DNA of 64,000 bases from Anaeroglomus sp964630775 (GTDB taxonomy: Bacteria; Planctomycetota; Phycisphaerae; Sedimentisphaerales; Anaerohalosphaeraceae): NCBI GenBank assembly GCA_964630775.1, contig CAZVYY010000009.1, positions 1-64,000 on the forward strand, in the 5' to 3' direction. The translations under genes and the position numbers were made by a program. Positions 35,629 through 45,008 of the stretch are shown here, piece after piece. How positions within the stretch are numbered: the stretch's first letter is position 1; every line of letters starts with the position of its first letter. The notes beneath the pieces are model-generated. The model saw nothing but the letters and a program-made list of their open reading frames with translations, was not told the origin of the DNA and ran no database searches.

Positions 35629-37431
35629 TTACTGGCAGGCCTCGCCCCTCATCCAGTTTCGTGCCAGAATAGCCATGTCCAGCAGATTGATTTGGGTGTC
35701 ATGGTTAAAATCGCCGCAATCAATGCCGCTGCAGCCGGCGATATCAAGCCATTGATCTGCGAACAAATCCAGGTCTTCGATGCCCACTTCACAATTGCCG
35801 CTGAGGTCGCCTGTGGGGCGGTCGGAGCGTATTACAAAATGACAGGCCGTCAGCGGGGGGATCGTATAGCTGAACGCATTACCGGAGATGGTCGATACCG
35901 GGGCGCGTTCTGTGACGGCTGAGCTGGTGCTGTCAAAGGCCCAGACGCGAGCAGCGGTAAAACATTGCGGGGCGGTGATGGTAAATCTGCCGTTGATGGA
36001 CTGGGTATAATTTTTATTCAGTACGATCAGATGAAGCTTGTTCCTGTCCGCAAGAAACGTCGAACCATAGATGGAACTGTTCACCTTGTCGGTCATGGCT
36101 GCTCGAACTCGGGTGTCGCCGAAGGCAGAATTGGCACCGTCATAATTGCGAAAGAGGCTGAATGCGGAATTGACATAAGCCCTGTTGCTGCCCCAGTAAG
36201 TCGATAGATACACGCCGTATTTGCCGAAGATGCCCAGGACATCGGCGGTGGCAATGCCGCCGGAGATGTGGTCGCCGGCGCCGTAGTTATATTCAGTAAA
36301 CGCCAGCTTGGTGCCGGGGTAATAGGTGTTGATGGATTGTGTGATTTTCGGCAGCAGGGGCAGTGCCCATTTGAACCAGGTTCCAATCCAACTGTTTTCA
36401 TAATAGCCCTGATCCCACAGGGTTCTGGGGGCCTGCATCCGGGCCTCGGCATTCGCCTGCGAATAGGGGGGCTGTGTATCGCAGATGCGGGAGCCGTCGC
36501 CCTGAGCTTCGGGGTACCAGTGCAAATCCAGTACATCGAGCAGGCGACGATTTTGTGCAGTCGAGGCCTGTTTCATGGTGTCCAGATAATAATCAATGAA
36601 CCATGAATAGGATTGCCCGCTTTTGACGGTACTCCAATCGACGGCATCCTGAAAGGTATTAAATGCAGCAAAGCCGTACAGTACCGGGCCGCAGATGTGA
36701 GCATCCGGGTCCACATCCTTGACCGCAGATGCCAGAGCGATGGATTTATTGAGCAGTTCGATGCAGGTTGGCTTCAGGGGATGAATCCGCGAATGTGTAC
36801 TGCTCCATAAGGCAGGTTCATTATCGAGGGCATAGAATCGAACGCCGGAAGTCGAAGAAGCAGAGCCGTAGCGTGTGACCAGATAATTGACCAACTCATC
36901 CATATAAACGGCATTGTCGGTTTTGTCGGGGCTTGCCGCGGGGCTGCAAAACGGGGTGGTTTTCTGATAGACAACTTCTTTCCAGCGGGTTGATGGAGCG
37001 GCCTGGCTTTCCGTGACGGTTCCATTTTTGTCGGCGGCGACATAGCCGGCCATCTGCAGGGTAATCAGCGACGCCTGGCCTGCGGCCAGATTCGCATCGA
37101 CAAAGTCGGTGATGACCTTCCCCGGCGTCTGACGCTGGGCGGAAGGGATATAGGACGACATATATTCATCGCTGGAGTGCTGCCAGTCGCTGCCGGCGTT
37201 GGAAAAATTGGTCTCCCAGTTGTAGCCTGTCAATCGGTTGCCGCCCATCCGCCGGACGGTCAGATTCTGTGCAGAGACATGGTCGAAGTTATAGCCATAA
37301 ATATAAGGACTGATGGGTGAGACATCCTGTTGGGTATCGATGGTGTAAGCGACCGAAATATCTGCCTGGACGGGGGATATATACCAGCCGAACAAGGCTA
37401 TTGCTGATAAAGTGATTAACAAGCTTTTCAT
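35629..37431 (-). CDS. Glycoside hydrolase family 44 endoglucanase/xyloglucanase with dockerin-like end
   Basis: A 600-residue secreted enzyme with a signal peptide (about 1-23). The GH44 catalytic domain shows the family start YIYGYNFDH and RRMGGNRLTGYNWETNFSNA, the acid/base Glu205 in LDNEPALW and the nucleophile Glu380 in FTEYNYGAGDH. A small beta domain follows (about 440-535). The last 65 residues form two dockerin-like repeats (NCEVGIEDLDLFADQWL and DTQINLLDMAILARNWM). GH44 enzymes cleave internal beta-1,4 links of cellulose and xyloglucan. AGAGGA precedes ATG 37431. Confidence 0.9.
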   Translation of the reverse strand: MKSLLITLSAIALFGWYISPVQADISVAYTIDTQQDVSPISPYIYGYNFDHVSAQNLTVRRMGGNRLTGYNWETNFSNAGSDWQHSSDEYMSSYIPSAQRQTPGKVITDFVDANLAAGQASLITLQMAGYVAADKNGTVTESQAAPSTRWKEVVYQKTTPFCSPAASPDKTDNAVYMDELVNYLVTRYGSASSTSGVRFYALDNEPALWSSTHSRIHPLKPTCIELLNKSIALASAVKDVDPDAHICGPVLYGFAAFNTFQDAVDWSTVKSGQSYSWFIDYYLDTMKQASTAQNRRLLDVLDLHWYPEAQGDGSRICDTQPPYSQANAEARMQAPRTLWDQGYYENSWIGTWFKWALPLLPKITQSINTYYPGTKLAFTEYNYGAGDHISGGIATADVLGIFGKYGVYLSTYWGSNRAYVNSAFSLFRNYDGANSAFGDTRVRAAMTDKVNSSIYGSTFLADRNKLHLIVLNKNYTQSINGRFTITAPQCFTAARVWAFDSTSSAVTERAPVSTISGNAFSYTIPPLTACHFVIRSDRPTGDLSGNCEVGIEDLDLFADQWLDIAGCSGIDCGDFNHDTQINLLDMAILARNWMRGEACQ

Positions 37432-37584
37432 GCAGTAATCCTCTCCCATACCATGTCATGCTGTAGACTAAAACAGATTGTAGCAAAGAGGACTCCATTT
37501 TTCAAAGGAAATCGAGTTCGTCCGGTGTTTCATTGGCTGTTGTGAATGATTGACACTTCTGGATAATAAAGGTATATTTTTCGT

Positions 37585-38190
37585 ATGCAAGCAAAACCAG
37601 TTATCGGAATCCTTGGCGGGATAGGGGCAGGCAAAAGCACTGTGGCCGCAGCGTTTGCTCGGCTGGGTTGTGCTGTTATAGATGCAGACAAAATGGCTCT
37701 TAAAACACTTGTAGATGGGGATGTTGTCAGACAGATAGCAGATATATTTGGTCCTGATATTATGCTGCCCAAAGGGGAAATTGACCGAAAAAAGCTGGCT
37801 GAGCGTGTTTTTTCCAATCCGGAACAGCTCAAAACGCTGAATGGCATTATTCATCCGCGAGTGCTGAAGCAGACCGAAACCCTGTTAGCAAAGTATCAGG
37901 CGGATGATACGGTTCCAGCCATTGTGCTGGATGTGCCGCTGCTGATGGAGACGGGCTGGCATACCCGATGTGACGTGCTGGTTTTTGTGGAAAGTGACCT
38001 GTCCGTACGGGAAACGCGGGTCCACCAAAAAGGGCGGTTCGATGCCGACCAGATAAAAAAACGAGAAAATTTTCAAATTTCTCTTGATAAAAAGAGACAA
38101 ATTGCTCAATATATAGTCAAGAACAATTCCGATTTGTCAGATTTGGCTGAGCAAGTCGCACGAATTTATTCTGCTGTTTTAAAGATGTAG
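37585..38190 (+). CDS. coaE: Dephospho-CoA kinase
   Basis: A 201-residue P-loop kinase that performs the last step of coenzyme A synthesis, phosphorylation of dephospho-CoA. The P-loop is GGIGAGKST near residues 10-18. The CoA-binding segment CAVIDADKMA and the lid NGIIHPRVL and VLDVPLLMETGW are typical of CoaE. The size matches the family. It lies upstream of rho on the same strand, with a 286-base gap between them. Confidence 0.93.
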   Translation: MQAKPVIGILGGIGAGKSTVAAAFARLGCAVIDADKMALKTLVDGDVVRQIADIFGPDIMLPKGEIDRKKLAERVFSNPEQLKTLNGIIHPRVLKQTETLLAKYQADDTVPAIVLDVPLLMETGWHTRCDVLVFVESDLSVRETRVHQKGRFDADQIKKRENFQISLDKKRQIAQYIVKNNSDLSDLAEQVARIYSAVLKM

Positions 38191-38476
38191 GGGTCATTCG
38201 TTTCTAATCCTGTTCCTGAAAAAGACCGGTTTTGCGGTTGAATTGCAGTATTTTACAGGCGCAGGGGGGTAAATGAATCCCGCGTTAAAGCAGCAAAGAC
38301 AACGTTTTTTCAGCGGAAACATAAAGTAGGTAAAGCGTACACCCCGGTCTATAAGAGGAGATGACCCCTCTTGAAAACTTCCGGTATAGAGAAAGAAATC
38401 AGGTATTTTACACATAATTGTTAATAACCAATGTCCTGGGCACCAGGAATAAACCCGTTCGTTTTAAGGAGTAACC
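38191..38476 (+). promoter_or_regulatory. Leader region of rho
   Basis: This 286-base gap before rho holds a short hairpin AAGAGG-AGATGACC-CCTCTT (38353-38372) and GC/AT-mixed sequence without an ORF. Rho genes are often autoregulated through their leader; no specific site could be assigned here. TTTTAAGGAGTAACC at the end provides the ribosome binding site. Confidence 0.35.
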
Positions 38477-40045
38477 ATGCCAAGAGCCAAGGCAAGTGAA
38501 GATCAACAGCAGGAAACCCCGCGCAAGAAGCGTCCATATACCAAGCGTAAAAAGACCGATCAACCTGAGCAAAACGAGATGTTTGAGTCTCCGTCTGAAG
38601 CCCCCGCTCCTCAGCCCTCTGCGGCAGAACAGTCGGGCAATGTGCGTGAGCCGGAGCCGGCGGTTCAGGATTTACAGCCGGAGCCGGCGGTTGCGGTGGA
38701 AACGGCCCCTGAACCTGCTGCCAAACGGGAAGAGGCCCCTAAAGAAGAGTCTATCCACGAAAAATATGAGCGCATCAAACGCGGCAACCTGCACCTGACG
38801 GAACTGCAGAATCTGGATGTGACTGAACTGCACCGGATTGCCAAGGAAGAAGGCATCACCGAATACATGGCCCTGGCCAAGCAGGATCTGATCTTCAAGA
38901 TTCTCAAAGAGCGTATTCGTCAGAACGGTCTGATGTATGGTGAAGGCGTGCTGGAAGTGCTGCCGGACGGCTATGGTTTTCTCCGCAGCCCCAATTACAG
39001 CTATCTGTCCAGCCCCGACGATGTCTATGTCTCGCCGTCGCAGATTCGCCGTTTTGGTCTGCGTACCGGCAACATCATTTCCGGCCAGATTCGCCCGCCC
39101 AAGGAAAATGAGAAATATTTCGCCCTGCTTCGCGTGGAGGCGATTAACTATCAGGAACCGGAAAAACTGACCGAAAAGGTGGTTTTCCGCGACCTGACTC
39201 CGCTGCATGCCGAAGAGCGATTCATCCTCGAAACCACGCAGGATGAGATGAGCACGCGTATTATGGATTTGATTACGCCCATCGGCATGGGCCAGCGTGC
39301 TTTGATTGTTGCTCCGCCGCGTACCGGCAAGACTGTGCTGCTGCAGAAGCTGGCCAACGCCATCAGCACCAACTATCCGCAGGTGCGGATGATTGTGCTG
39401 CTGATTGACGAGCGCCCCGAAGAAGTGACCGACTTCAAGCGCAAGGTCGCCAAGGACGTCGAGGTGATCAGTTCGACATTTGATGAGCCTACCGCCCGTC
39501 ACTGCCAGGTGTCGGAAATGGTCATCGAAAAGGCCAAGCGTATGGTCGAATACGGCGAAGACGTGGTGATTCTGCTGGACTCGATTACCCGTCTGGCCCG
39601 CGCCTATAACACGGAAATGCCGCACTCGGGCAAGATTCTGACCGGCGGTGTGGATGCCAATGCAATGCAGATGCCCAAGCGATTCTTCGGTGCTGCCCGT
39701 AACATTGAAAACGGCGGGTCACTGACGATTCTGGCCACGGCCCTGATTGACACCGGCTCCAAGATGGACGAAGTGATTTTCGAGGAGTTCAAGGCCACCG
39801 GCAACATGGAACTGCATCTGGACCGTCGTCTGGTCGAAAAACGCATCTTCCCCGCCATCGACATCAGCAAGAGCGGCACGCGGCGTGAAGAACTGCTGCT
39901 GGACCGCAAGGAACTGGAACTGGTCTATCGCCTGCGCAAGGTGCTCAGCGAAATGAACCTGGTTGAGGCCGTCGAACTGTTGAAGAACCGCCTGGCCAAG
40001 TACCGCAGCAACGCCGAGTTCCTGATGACTCTGAATCTGGATTAA
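38477..40045 (+). CDS. rho: Transcription termination factor Rho
   Basis: A 522-residue hexameric RNA helicase. A charged, Pro/Glu/Ala-rich extension of about 95 residues precedes the conserved core and includes the basic patch RKKRPYTKRKK. The Rho N-terminal domain starts at LTELQNLDVTELHRIAKEEG, followed by the RNA-binding OB fold (GVLEVLPDGYGFLRSP). The ATPase domain has Walker A APPRTGKT (279-286) and Walker B VILLDSITRLARAYN, with the secondary RNA-binding Q-loop nearby. Rho unwinds RNA and terminates transcription. A strong intrinsic terminator follows. Confidence 0.97.
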   Translation: MPRAKASEDQQQETPRKKRPYTKRKKTDQPEQNEMFESPSEAPAPQPSAAEQSGNVREPEPAVQDLQPEPAVAVETAPEPAAKREEAPKEESIHEKYERIKRGNLHLTELQNLDVTELHRIAKEEGITEYMALAKQDLIFKILKERIRQNGLMYGEGVLEVLPDGYGFLRSPNYSYLSSPDDVYVSPSQIRRFGLRTGNIISGQIRPPKENEKYFALLRVEAINYQEPEKLTEKVVFRDLTPLHAEERFILETTQDEMSTRIMDLITPIGMGQRALIVAPPRTGKTVLLQKLANAISTNYPQVRMIVLLIDERPEEVTDFKRKVAKDVEVISSTFDEPTARHCQVSEMVIEKAKRMVEYGEDVVILLDSITRLARAYNTEMPHSGKILTGGVDANAMQMPKRFFGAARNIENGGSLTILATALIDTGSKMDEVIFEEFKATGNMELHLDRRLVEKRIFPAIDISKSGTRREELLLDRKELELVYRLRKVLSEMNLVEAVELLKNRLAKYRSNAEFLMTLNLD

Positions 40046-40083
40046 CGCACGCTGTATTCCATCTAAGATTGAACCATAAATAC

Positions 40084-40117
40084 AAAGGTCCCGTCCGTAA
40101 CAGGCGGGACCTTTTTT
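40084..40117 (+). terminator. Rho-independent terminator after rho
   Basis: AAAGGTCCCG (40084-40093) pairs with CGGGACCTTT (40105-40114), followed by a T-tract to 40117. A group II intron-like sequence starts directly after the T-tract. Confidence 0.9.
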
Positions 40118-40212
40118 GTGCGCCGGGCATGGTTCAACGCTCGTGGGGTTGAAGTCCCCGGCAGGCCGTGATGAGCGGAATTGCAAGCCAAAGGTAACTG
40201 CGGTACAGTAGA
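40118..40212 (+). mobile_element. 5' fragment of a bacterial group II intron (class C-like)
   Basis: Starting at 40118 the sequence reads GTGCGCCGGGCATGG, matching the GUGYGCC..GGCAUGG start of bacterial group II introns. A GGGG-TTGAAG-TCCCC hairpin and the segment GCAAGCCAAAGGTAACTG follow, in positions typical of domain I. Class C introns are known to insert just downstream of intrinsic terminator stems, and this one begins immediately after the T-tract of the rho terminator. No intron-encoded reverse transcriptase or domain V is seen before the next gene, so it is a remnant. The 3' edge is approximate. The following sequence up to 40485 is AT-rich and has no other feature. Confidence 0.6.
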
Positions 40213-40485
40213 TTCTTCTTATGAACGGCATGCTTGTCTTTTCCGCTTGAGTCTGTTCACTTAATACATGATTTCCCCAAATCCATCACTCTGGATACCC
40301 CTGTGACAGGTTATACCCAACGAAAAAAACGATTTGATGAGCGATGTAACTCTATATACAGAAACAGCTTAGATCGACACTGGTTTGGATTTATATTTAA
40401 TTTTTTCAAAAAACAGCATAGTATGAAATAATCTTGTAGAGAGATAAACAAGTGAATCTTTAGACACTGTGTGATACAAATAAAT

Positions 40486-41004
40486 ATGGATGATAAAAGT
40501 TCTAAATTTTTCAGTCTTTATACCCGCATTCACGGCCGGCTGTACTCGTATATTCTGGTTGTTGTGCATAATCGTGCCGTGGCGGAGGATTTGCTTCAGG
40601 AGACCGCCGCGATCCTGTGGGAGAAATTCGATCAATACAAGGATGGGACGAATTTCTGTGCCTGGGCCATGTGCATTGCAAAGAACAAGTGCCTGTTATT
40701 TTTGCGAGACAACCGAAAAACCAAGGAGCTGTTTAAGGGGGAATTTTATGACAATCTGGCCGACGTGGCCGAACACGCCTCGCACAATTTTTCCCAACGG
40801 GTCAAGGCGCTCGATGAATGCATGCAGCGGCTGAGCAAGAATGACCAGAAACTGCTTCGCCTTCGCTATAAAAATAATATCCCCGTCAAGGAAATAGCAA
40901 TTCGAACCGGCTGGTCAATCAATCAATTGTATTATCAATCATCGCGTATTTTTGACCTGCTGCGAATCTGTATTTCCAAGTCCCTGACCCAACAGGAGCC
41001 GTGA
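40486..41004 (+). CDS. ECF sigma factor of the second sigma/FecR/LamG cassette
   Basis: A 172-residue ECF sigma factor, related in layout to the one at 19192-19722. Region 2 includes HNRAVAEDLLQETAAILWEK and NFCAWAMCIAKNKCLLFLR. Region 4 includes LSKNDQKLLRLRYKNNIPVK and the HTH segment IAIRTGWSINQLYYQ. ATG 40486 is chosen because it aligns with the paralog start (MDDKSSKFF against MDTDRKENSDKF); GTG 40471 is possible. Its stop overlaps the FecR start (TGATG), so the two are translationally coupled. Confidence 0.88.
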   Translation: MDDKSSKFFSLYTRIHGRLYSYILVVVHNRAVAEDLLQETAAILWEKFDQYKDGTNFCAWAMCIAKNKCLLFLRDNRKTKELFKGEFYDNLADVAEHASHNFSQRVKALDECMQRLSKNDQKLLRLRYKNNIPVKEIAIRTGWSINQLYYQSSRIFDLLRICISKSLTQQEP

Positions 41005-42722
41005 TGCCGCAATCACCGAATAATCGAGATATTTACCCGCTGTTTCTCAAGCTTCTTGAAAATTGTATTACAGACCAGGAACTTCAGCGGCTCAACGACT
41101 TGTTTTCCGCTCATCCCGGGCTGGTTAAACGCTATTGTGAATTCGGCATGAACTATGCCGCCGTGCAAATGAAATTGAACGACGAGGTGAATGTCAACGA
41201 AGCCGAGGCCCCGGGGGACGGTTTTGATACGCAGCTCTGGGCGGAACTGGTCCGGCATGAGAAAACGGCTCCTCATATCGAAATACAGCAGATAAAATCC
41301 AAACTGGAGCCAATACAGAAAGTCGCGTATGAAAAAGTTCCCGCCCGAATCAATAAACTGAGCCTGATTACGGCGATATGCAGCGCGGCAGCACTGGTGT
41401 TCTTTGTATTGCTTGTCCGGTTCGCGCCTCAGCATCACAGCGTTGAGATGGCGACCCTGATTGACCAGATCGATGTCCAGTGGGCGGATTCGAGCATGAA
41501 TATCAAAAATGGCGATCGCTTGTGGACCAATCACATGCCGCTGCGTCTGGATAAGGGGATTGTAAAAATAAAGTATGATGACGGCGTGGAAGTGCTGGTC
41601 GAGTCCCCTGCACAGTTCACCGTTGAGCGGTCCGGCATGTATTTTGAATACGGCAAGCTGTTCAGTCATGTTCCGCAATCGGGGCTGGGATTCCGGGTTG
41701 AAACGCCAACGGCTCGTTTTATCGATCAGGGAACGGATTTCGGCGTACAGGCGGATATAAACGGTTCAGCCGAGCTGCATGTATTCAAAGGCAAGGTTCA
41801 GTTATTTGCAGGTTCCGGCACAAACGCCAAGTCCAGTCAGATGCTGGCTGAGAATAAAGCGGTCCGGTATGATGCGGATACCGGCATAACAGAAATCGTA
41901 CCGATTCGCACGGATGCCTTTGTTCGCTCCATTGATTCATCCGCGAATCTGATATGGCGGGGGCAGCCCTATATCAACCTGGCGGATATTGTGGGCGGCG
42001 GGAACGGTTTTGGAACAGGAAAGCTTGACAGCGGGATTGAAACCAATACCGGCCGGTGGTTTGAATCACACGCCCCCGAGCTGGTACAGAGTAAAATCCC
42101 CGGCATATTAACCGGCGGCGGGGTCTATAACCAGGTCCCCGGCCTTGCCTTCATTGATGGGGTGTTTGTACCCGACAGCCGGCAGGGGCCGGTGCAAATT
42201 ACATCGGCGGGTCACACCTTCGATGGCTTTGTTAACGGGCGTGAGGTCTTCTGGGGAAATATCTTCAATGGAGCCTGGCATGCTTCAGATCAGACGCTCA
42301 AGCATCAGCTTCAGCTCAATGGCCAGACCTATGGAACGCCCCGGAACCCGGCGATATCAATCCATTCCAATCAGGGCATTACGTTTGACCTCCAGGCCAT
42401 TCGCCAGTCGATTCCCCGCGGGAAAATCCTGCGATTTACATCACTTTTCGGCGTCTCGGAAACGCTGGCTCAGATTCCTTCATTTGATCCCAACGCCGGC
42501 ATCAATTCGGGCAAAGTCAATTGCTGGGTTCTGATTGACGGCAAAGAAAGATTTAATCGGAATTCTGTTTCGTATCAGCAGGGCGCCTTGGAAATCGATG
42601 TAGAACTCAGTGAACAAGATCGGTTTTTAACGCTTGTGGTTACGGAATCGGACGACAGGCGGGCGTATGACTGGGCCCTTTTTGCCAGGCCATTTCTGCT
42701 GTTTGAAATGAATATAAACTAA
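41004..42722 (+). CDS. FecR-domain membrane protein with NPCBM-like C-terminus
   Basis: A 572-residue protein with an N-terminal cytoplasmic region (about 1-110), one membrane helix (about 117-138, LITAICSAAALVFFVLLVRF) and a FecR domain (about 150-300; FRVETPTARFIDQGTDFGV and VFKGKVQLFAG). The C-terminal half differs from its paralog at 17488: instead of LamG it has a glycine-rich stretch and then a beta-sandwich resembling NPCBM/NEW2 domains (about 430-565; VNCWVLIDGKERF, DWALFARPFLL). FecR proteins convey envelope signals to the partner ECF sigma factor, encoded immediately upstream with an overlapping start/stop. The different sensor domain suggests a different ligand. Confidence 0.8.
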   Translation: MPQSPNNRDIYPLFLKLLENCITDQELQRLNDLFSAHPGLVKRYCEFGMNYAAVQMKLNDEVNVNEAEAPGDGFDTQLWAELVRHEKTAPHIEIQQIKSKLEPIQKVAYEKVPARINKLSLITAICSAAALVFFVLLVRFAPQHHSVEMATLIDQIDVQWADSSMNIKNGDRLWTNHMPLRLDKGIVKIKYDDGVEVLVESPAQFTVERSGMYFEYGKLFSHVPQSGLGFRVETPTARFIDQGTDFGVQADINGSAELHVFKGKVQLFAGSGTNAKSSQMLAENKAVRYDADTGITEIVPIRTDAFVRSIDSSANLIWRGQPYINLADIVGGGNGFGTGKLDSGIETNTGRWFESHAPELVQSKIPGILTGGGVYNQVPGLAFIDGVFVPDSRQGPVQITSAGHTFDGFVNGREVFWGNIFNGAWHASDQTLKHQLQLNGQTYGTPRNPAISIHSNQGITFDLQAIRQSIPRGKILRFTSLFGVSETLAQIPSFDPNAGINSGKVNCWVLIDGKERFNRNSVSYQQGALEIDVELSEQDRFLTLVVTESDDRRAYDWALFARPFLLFEMNIN

Positions 42723-42760
42723 CTCCAGTCAATATTTAATATTTTTTGAAAGAGAGGATT

Positions 42761-44845
42761 ATGATGAAGCTGCTTCGAATGATGAGTTTAATGTTAGTTG
42801 TCCTTGCCGTAATGTCGGTCAGCCAGGCGGCGATGGTTGCTCACTGGACCTTCGACGAGGCCAGCGGCCCGGTCCTGGACAGTTCCGGCAACAACTTTCA
42901 CGGCACGATTGTGGGCACTGTGAACCGGAATCAGGCCGGCAAAATCGGCGGTGCGTTTGCGTTTTCCGGTGCCGGCTGGGTGGATTTTGGGGTGGGTACG
43001 GTGACCTCCAAAATTACGAATCTCCCGATTACGGTTTCCTATTGGGTTAAAACCACAACCACAACCGGAACCCGGTGTGCCGTCTGGATGGGCAAACGAG
43101 GTACAGACAGTCAGTATCTGCAAACCGGCATGAAAAACGGCAACGCGAACGCAGCGTATCGAAATCCTGACTTTGATACCGCTGCGGCATGGAAAGACAG
43201 AGGGACGACCGCCACGGAAGCGGACGGCAAATGGCACCATATTGTGGCGGTGTACCCCGATGCCGCATCACGCCATGTCTATGTGGACGGCGTGCTTGCC
43301 GCCAGTGCATCCGTGACCCAGGCGTATTACACAGGGACCGACCAGGTGGCCGTCGGCAGCAACAATCGTCGAACCACTCTGACCGACCCGTTTGACGGTC
43401 TGATTGATGACGTCAAGATGTGGAATGAGGCTTTGACCGCCGGCGAGGTCGCCGCGGTGTATGCGGACGGTCTCGGTGACGTGGCCGCCAATCCGCTTCC
43501 GCTGGGCAATGCGATTAATCCGGCAGTGACGACCACGCTTTCATGGACTGCTCCCCGGAATTATACCCCCGCGGGTTATAATCTGGTTCTGCGTAAAGCG
43601 ACACAGACATCCGAGCCGAATTTCGCGGCGCCCGGCAATATCATTGAAATCAAAAACGGTACGGCGGTGTCTCCCTATACGGTTTCACTGGATTATGATG
43701 CCACCTATTACTGGCGGGTAGATGCCCATGAGCCCAATGGCATGGTCACGATTGTTCATCCCGGCGTGGTCTGGTCGTTCTCGACGCTCGTATCGGTTCC
43801 GGTCATCACCGGCCACCCCGTCTCCGTATTTGCCGAGGCAGGCGCGGCTGCGCAGTTCCAGGTCGGCGTTGAGAGCGTAAGCCTGCCGCAGTTTGCCTGG
43901 TACAAATCGGTGGATGCGTCCAATACGACGCCCGATGATGATATTCAGGTTTCGACAGGCTCTGCAGCTTTGACTATCCCCAATGTCCAGATTGCCAATG
44001 AAGGGTTCTATTACTGTGTCGTAACCAACGGCAGCGGCACTCCGGTATCGTCCAATGTCGCCGGTCTCAAGCTCAAGCAGCTCCTGGCCTGGTACCCGTT
44101 TGAAAATAATGGCCAGGATTCCGCCGGCACCAATCACGCCTCACCGGTCTCCTCGATGGGCTATTCCGAAGGCATCGTGACCGCCGGAGGCCAGGCGTAT
44201 GCTGCCGAACCCAACGGCTTTGATTATTTCGCACTGACGACCGACAGCTATCCCAGGGCCGGTTTTGGCAATGGCTTGACCCAGTTTACCTATTCCTGCT
44301 GGGTTAAACTGAGCAGCGGCCAGGGCGGTGTCCTCCTCGGTACACTCAACACCGGCACAAATACGGGGCTTCGGTTCTCCGTCAATACCGGCGACGGCTC
44401 AATCAGTTGCTTTATCCGCCAGAATGGCGGCGCAGCCCGCGCTGTCAATATCCACAATCTCCCGATAGCCGACAACGAATGGCACTGGGTCACAGTGACC
44501 AACAACGGCAGCCAACTGGTCGCGTATTTTGACGGATTGGCTCAGGGCAATGGGACATTTGACTTAACAAACTTCGCCGCATGGGAATACCCGGTTTATA
44601 TGCTGGCCATCAACAGCCGCGGCTCCGCCGACCAGCGTTTCCAGGGCAAAGCGGACGATATGAGAATCTACAACTATGCCCTCAGTGCCGACGAGATCAT
44701 CCAGGCCTATTATGATGTGACCGGCAAAAAAGTCTGTGTGGACAAGCCGGCCATGGATCTGAATAGCAACTGCGTGGTGGATATGGCCGACCTGGCCATG
44801 CTGGCGGCAAGCTGGCTGGAAAGCGGCCTGCGTCCGATTGACTAA
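42761..44845 (+). CDS. Secreted double-LamG protein with Ig-like domain and dockerin-like end
   Basis: A 694-residue secreted protein with a signal peptide (about 1-24). The order is LamG 1 (about 25-235; IDDVKMWNEALTAGEVAAVY), a fibronectin-like domain (about 245-345), an Ig-like domain (about 350-440; ANEGFYYCVVTNG), LamG 2 (about 445-655; ADDMRIYNYALSADEI), and a single dockerin-like repeat (NCVVDMADLAMLAASWLES). It follows the FecR gene by 38 bases with an AGAGAGGA ribosome binding site, in the same order as the cassette at 15286-19722. No catalytic motif is present, so a binding or structural role is likely. Confidence 0.82.
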   Translation: MMKLLRMMSLMLVVLAVMSVSQAAMVAHWTFDEASGPVLDSSGNNFHGTIVGTVNRNQAGKIGGAFAFSGAGWVDFGVGTVTSKITNLPITVSYWVKTTTTTGTRCAVWMGKRGTDSQYLQTGMKNGNANAAYRNPDFDTAAAWKDRGTTATEADGKWHHIVAVYPDAASRHVYVDGVLAASASVTQAYYTGTDQVAVGSNNRRTTLTDPFDGLIDDVKMWNEALTAGEVAAVYADGLGDVAANPLPLGNAINPAVTTTLSWTAPRNYTPAGYNLVLRKATQTSEPNFAAPGNIIEIKNGTAVSPYTVSLDYDATYYWRVDAHEPNGMVTIVHPGVVWSFSTLVSVPVITGHPVSVFAEAGAAAQFQVGVESVSLPQFAWYKSVDASNTTPDDDIQVSTGSAALTIPNVQIANEGFYYCVVTNGSGTPVSSNVAGLKLKQLLAWYPFENNGQDSAGTNHASPVSSMGYSEGIVTAGGQAYAAEPNGFDYFALTTDSYPRAGFGNGLTQFTYSCWVKLSSGQGGVLLGTLNTGTNTGLRFSVNTGDGSISCFIRQNGGAARAVNIHNLPIADNEWHWVTVTNNGSQLVAYFDGLAQGNGTFDLTNFAAWEYPVYMLAINSRGSADQRFQGKADDMRIYNYALSADEIIQAYYDVTGKKVCVDKPAMDLNSNCVVDMADLAMLAASWLESGLRPID

Positions 44846-44887
44846 TCGAACGTTCCCCGCCCAAGCTGTATCTGTTCTATCGATTAC

Positions 44888-44928
44888 ACAAAAAAAAGGA
44901 CTTGCGTTAATAACGTGAGTCCTTTTTT
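44888..44928 (+). terminator. Terminator after the second sigma/FecR/LamG cassette
   Basis: AAAGGACT (44895-44902) with AGTCCTTT (44918-44925), plus an inner CGTT/AACG stem, preceded by A-rich and followed by T-rich sequence. Confidence 0.85.
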
Positions 44929-45008
44929 CTGCCCTGATGTAACCCAATCTGCCGCAGGTTATGTCTTACTGTTATATCACCATTACTGAAAATCAGGGAG
45001 ATGTATCG

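Noticed and set aside
40213..40485. Remaining intron domains or a reverse transcriptase after the intron fragment
   Set aside because: The stretch is too short for the enzyme and I saw no domain V-like hairpin with AGC and GTTC-type bases.
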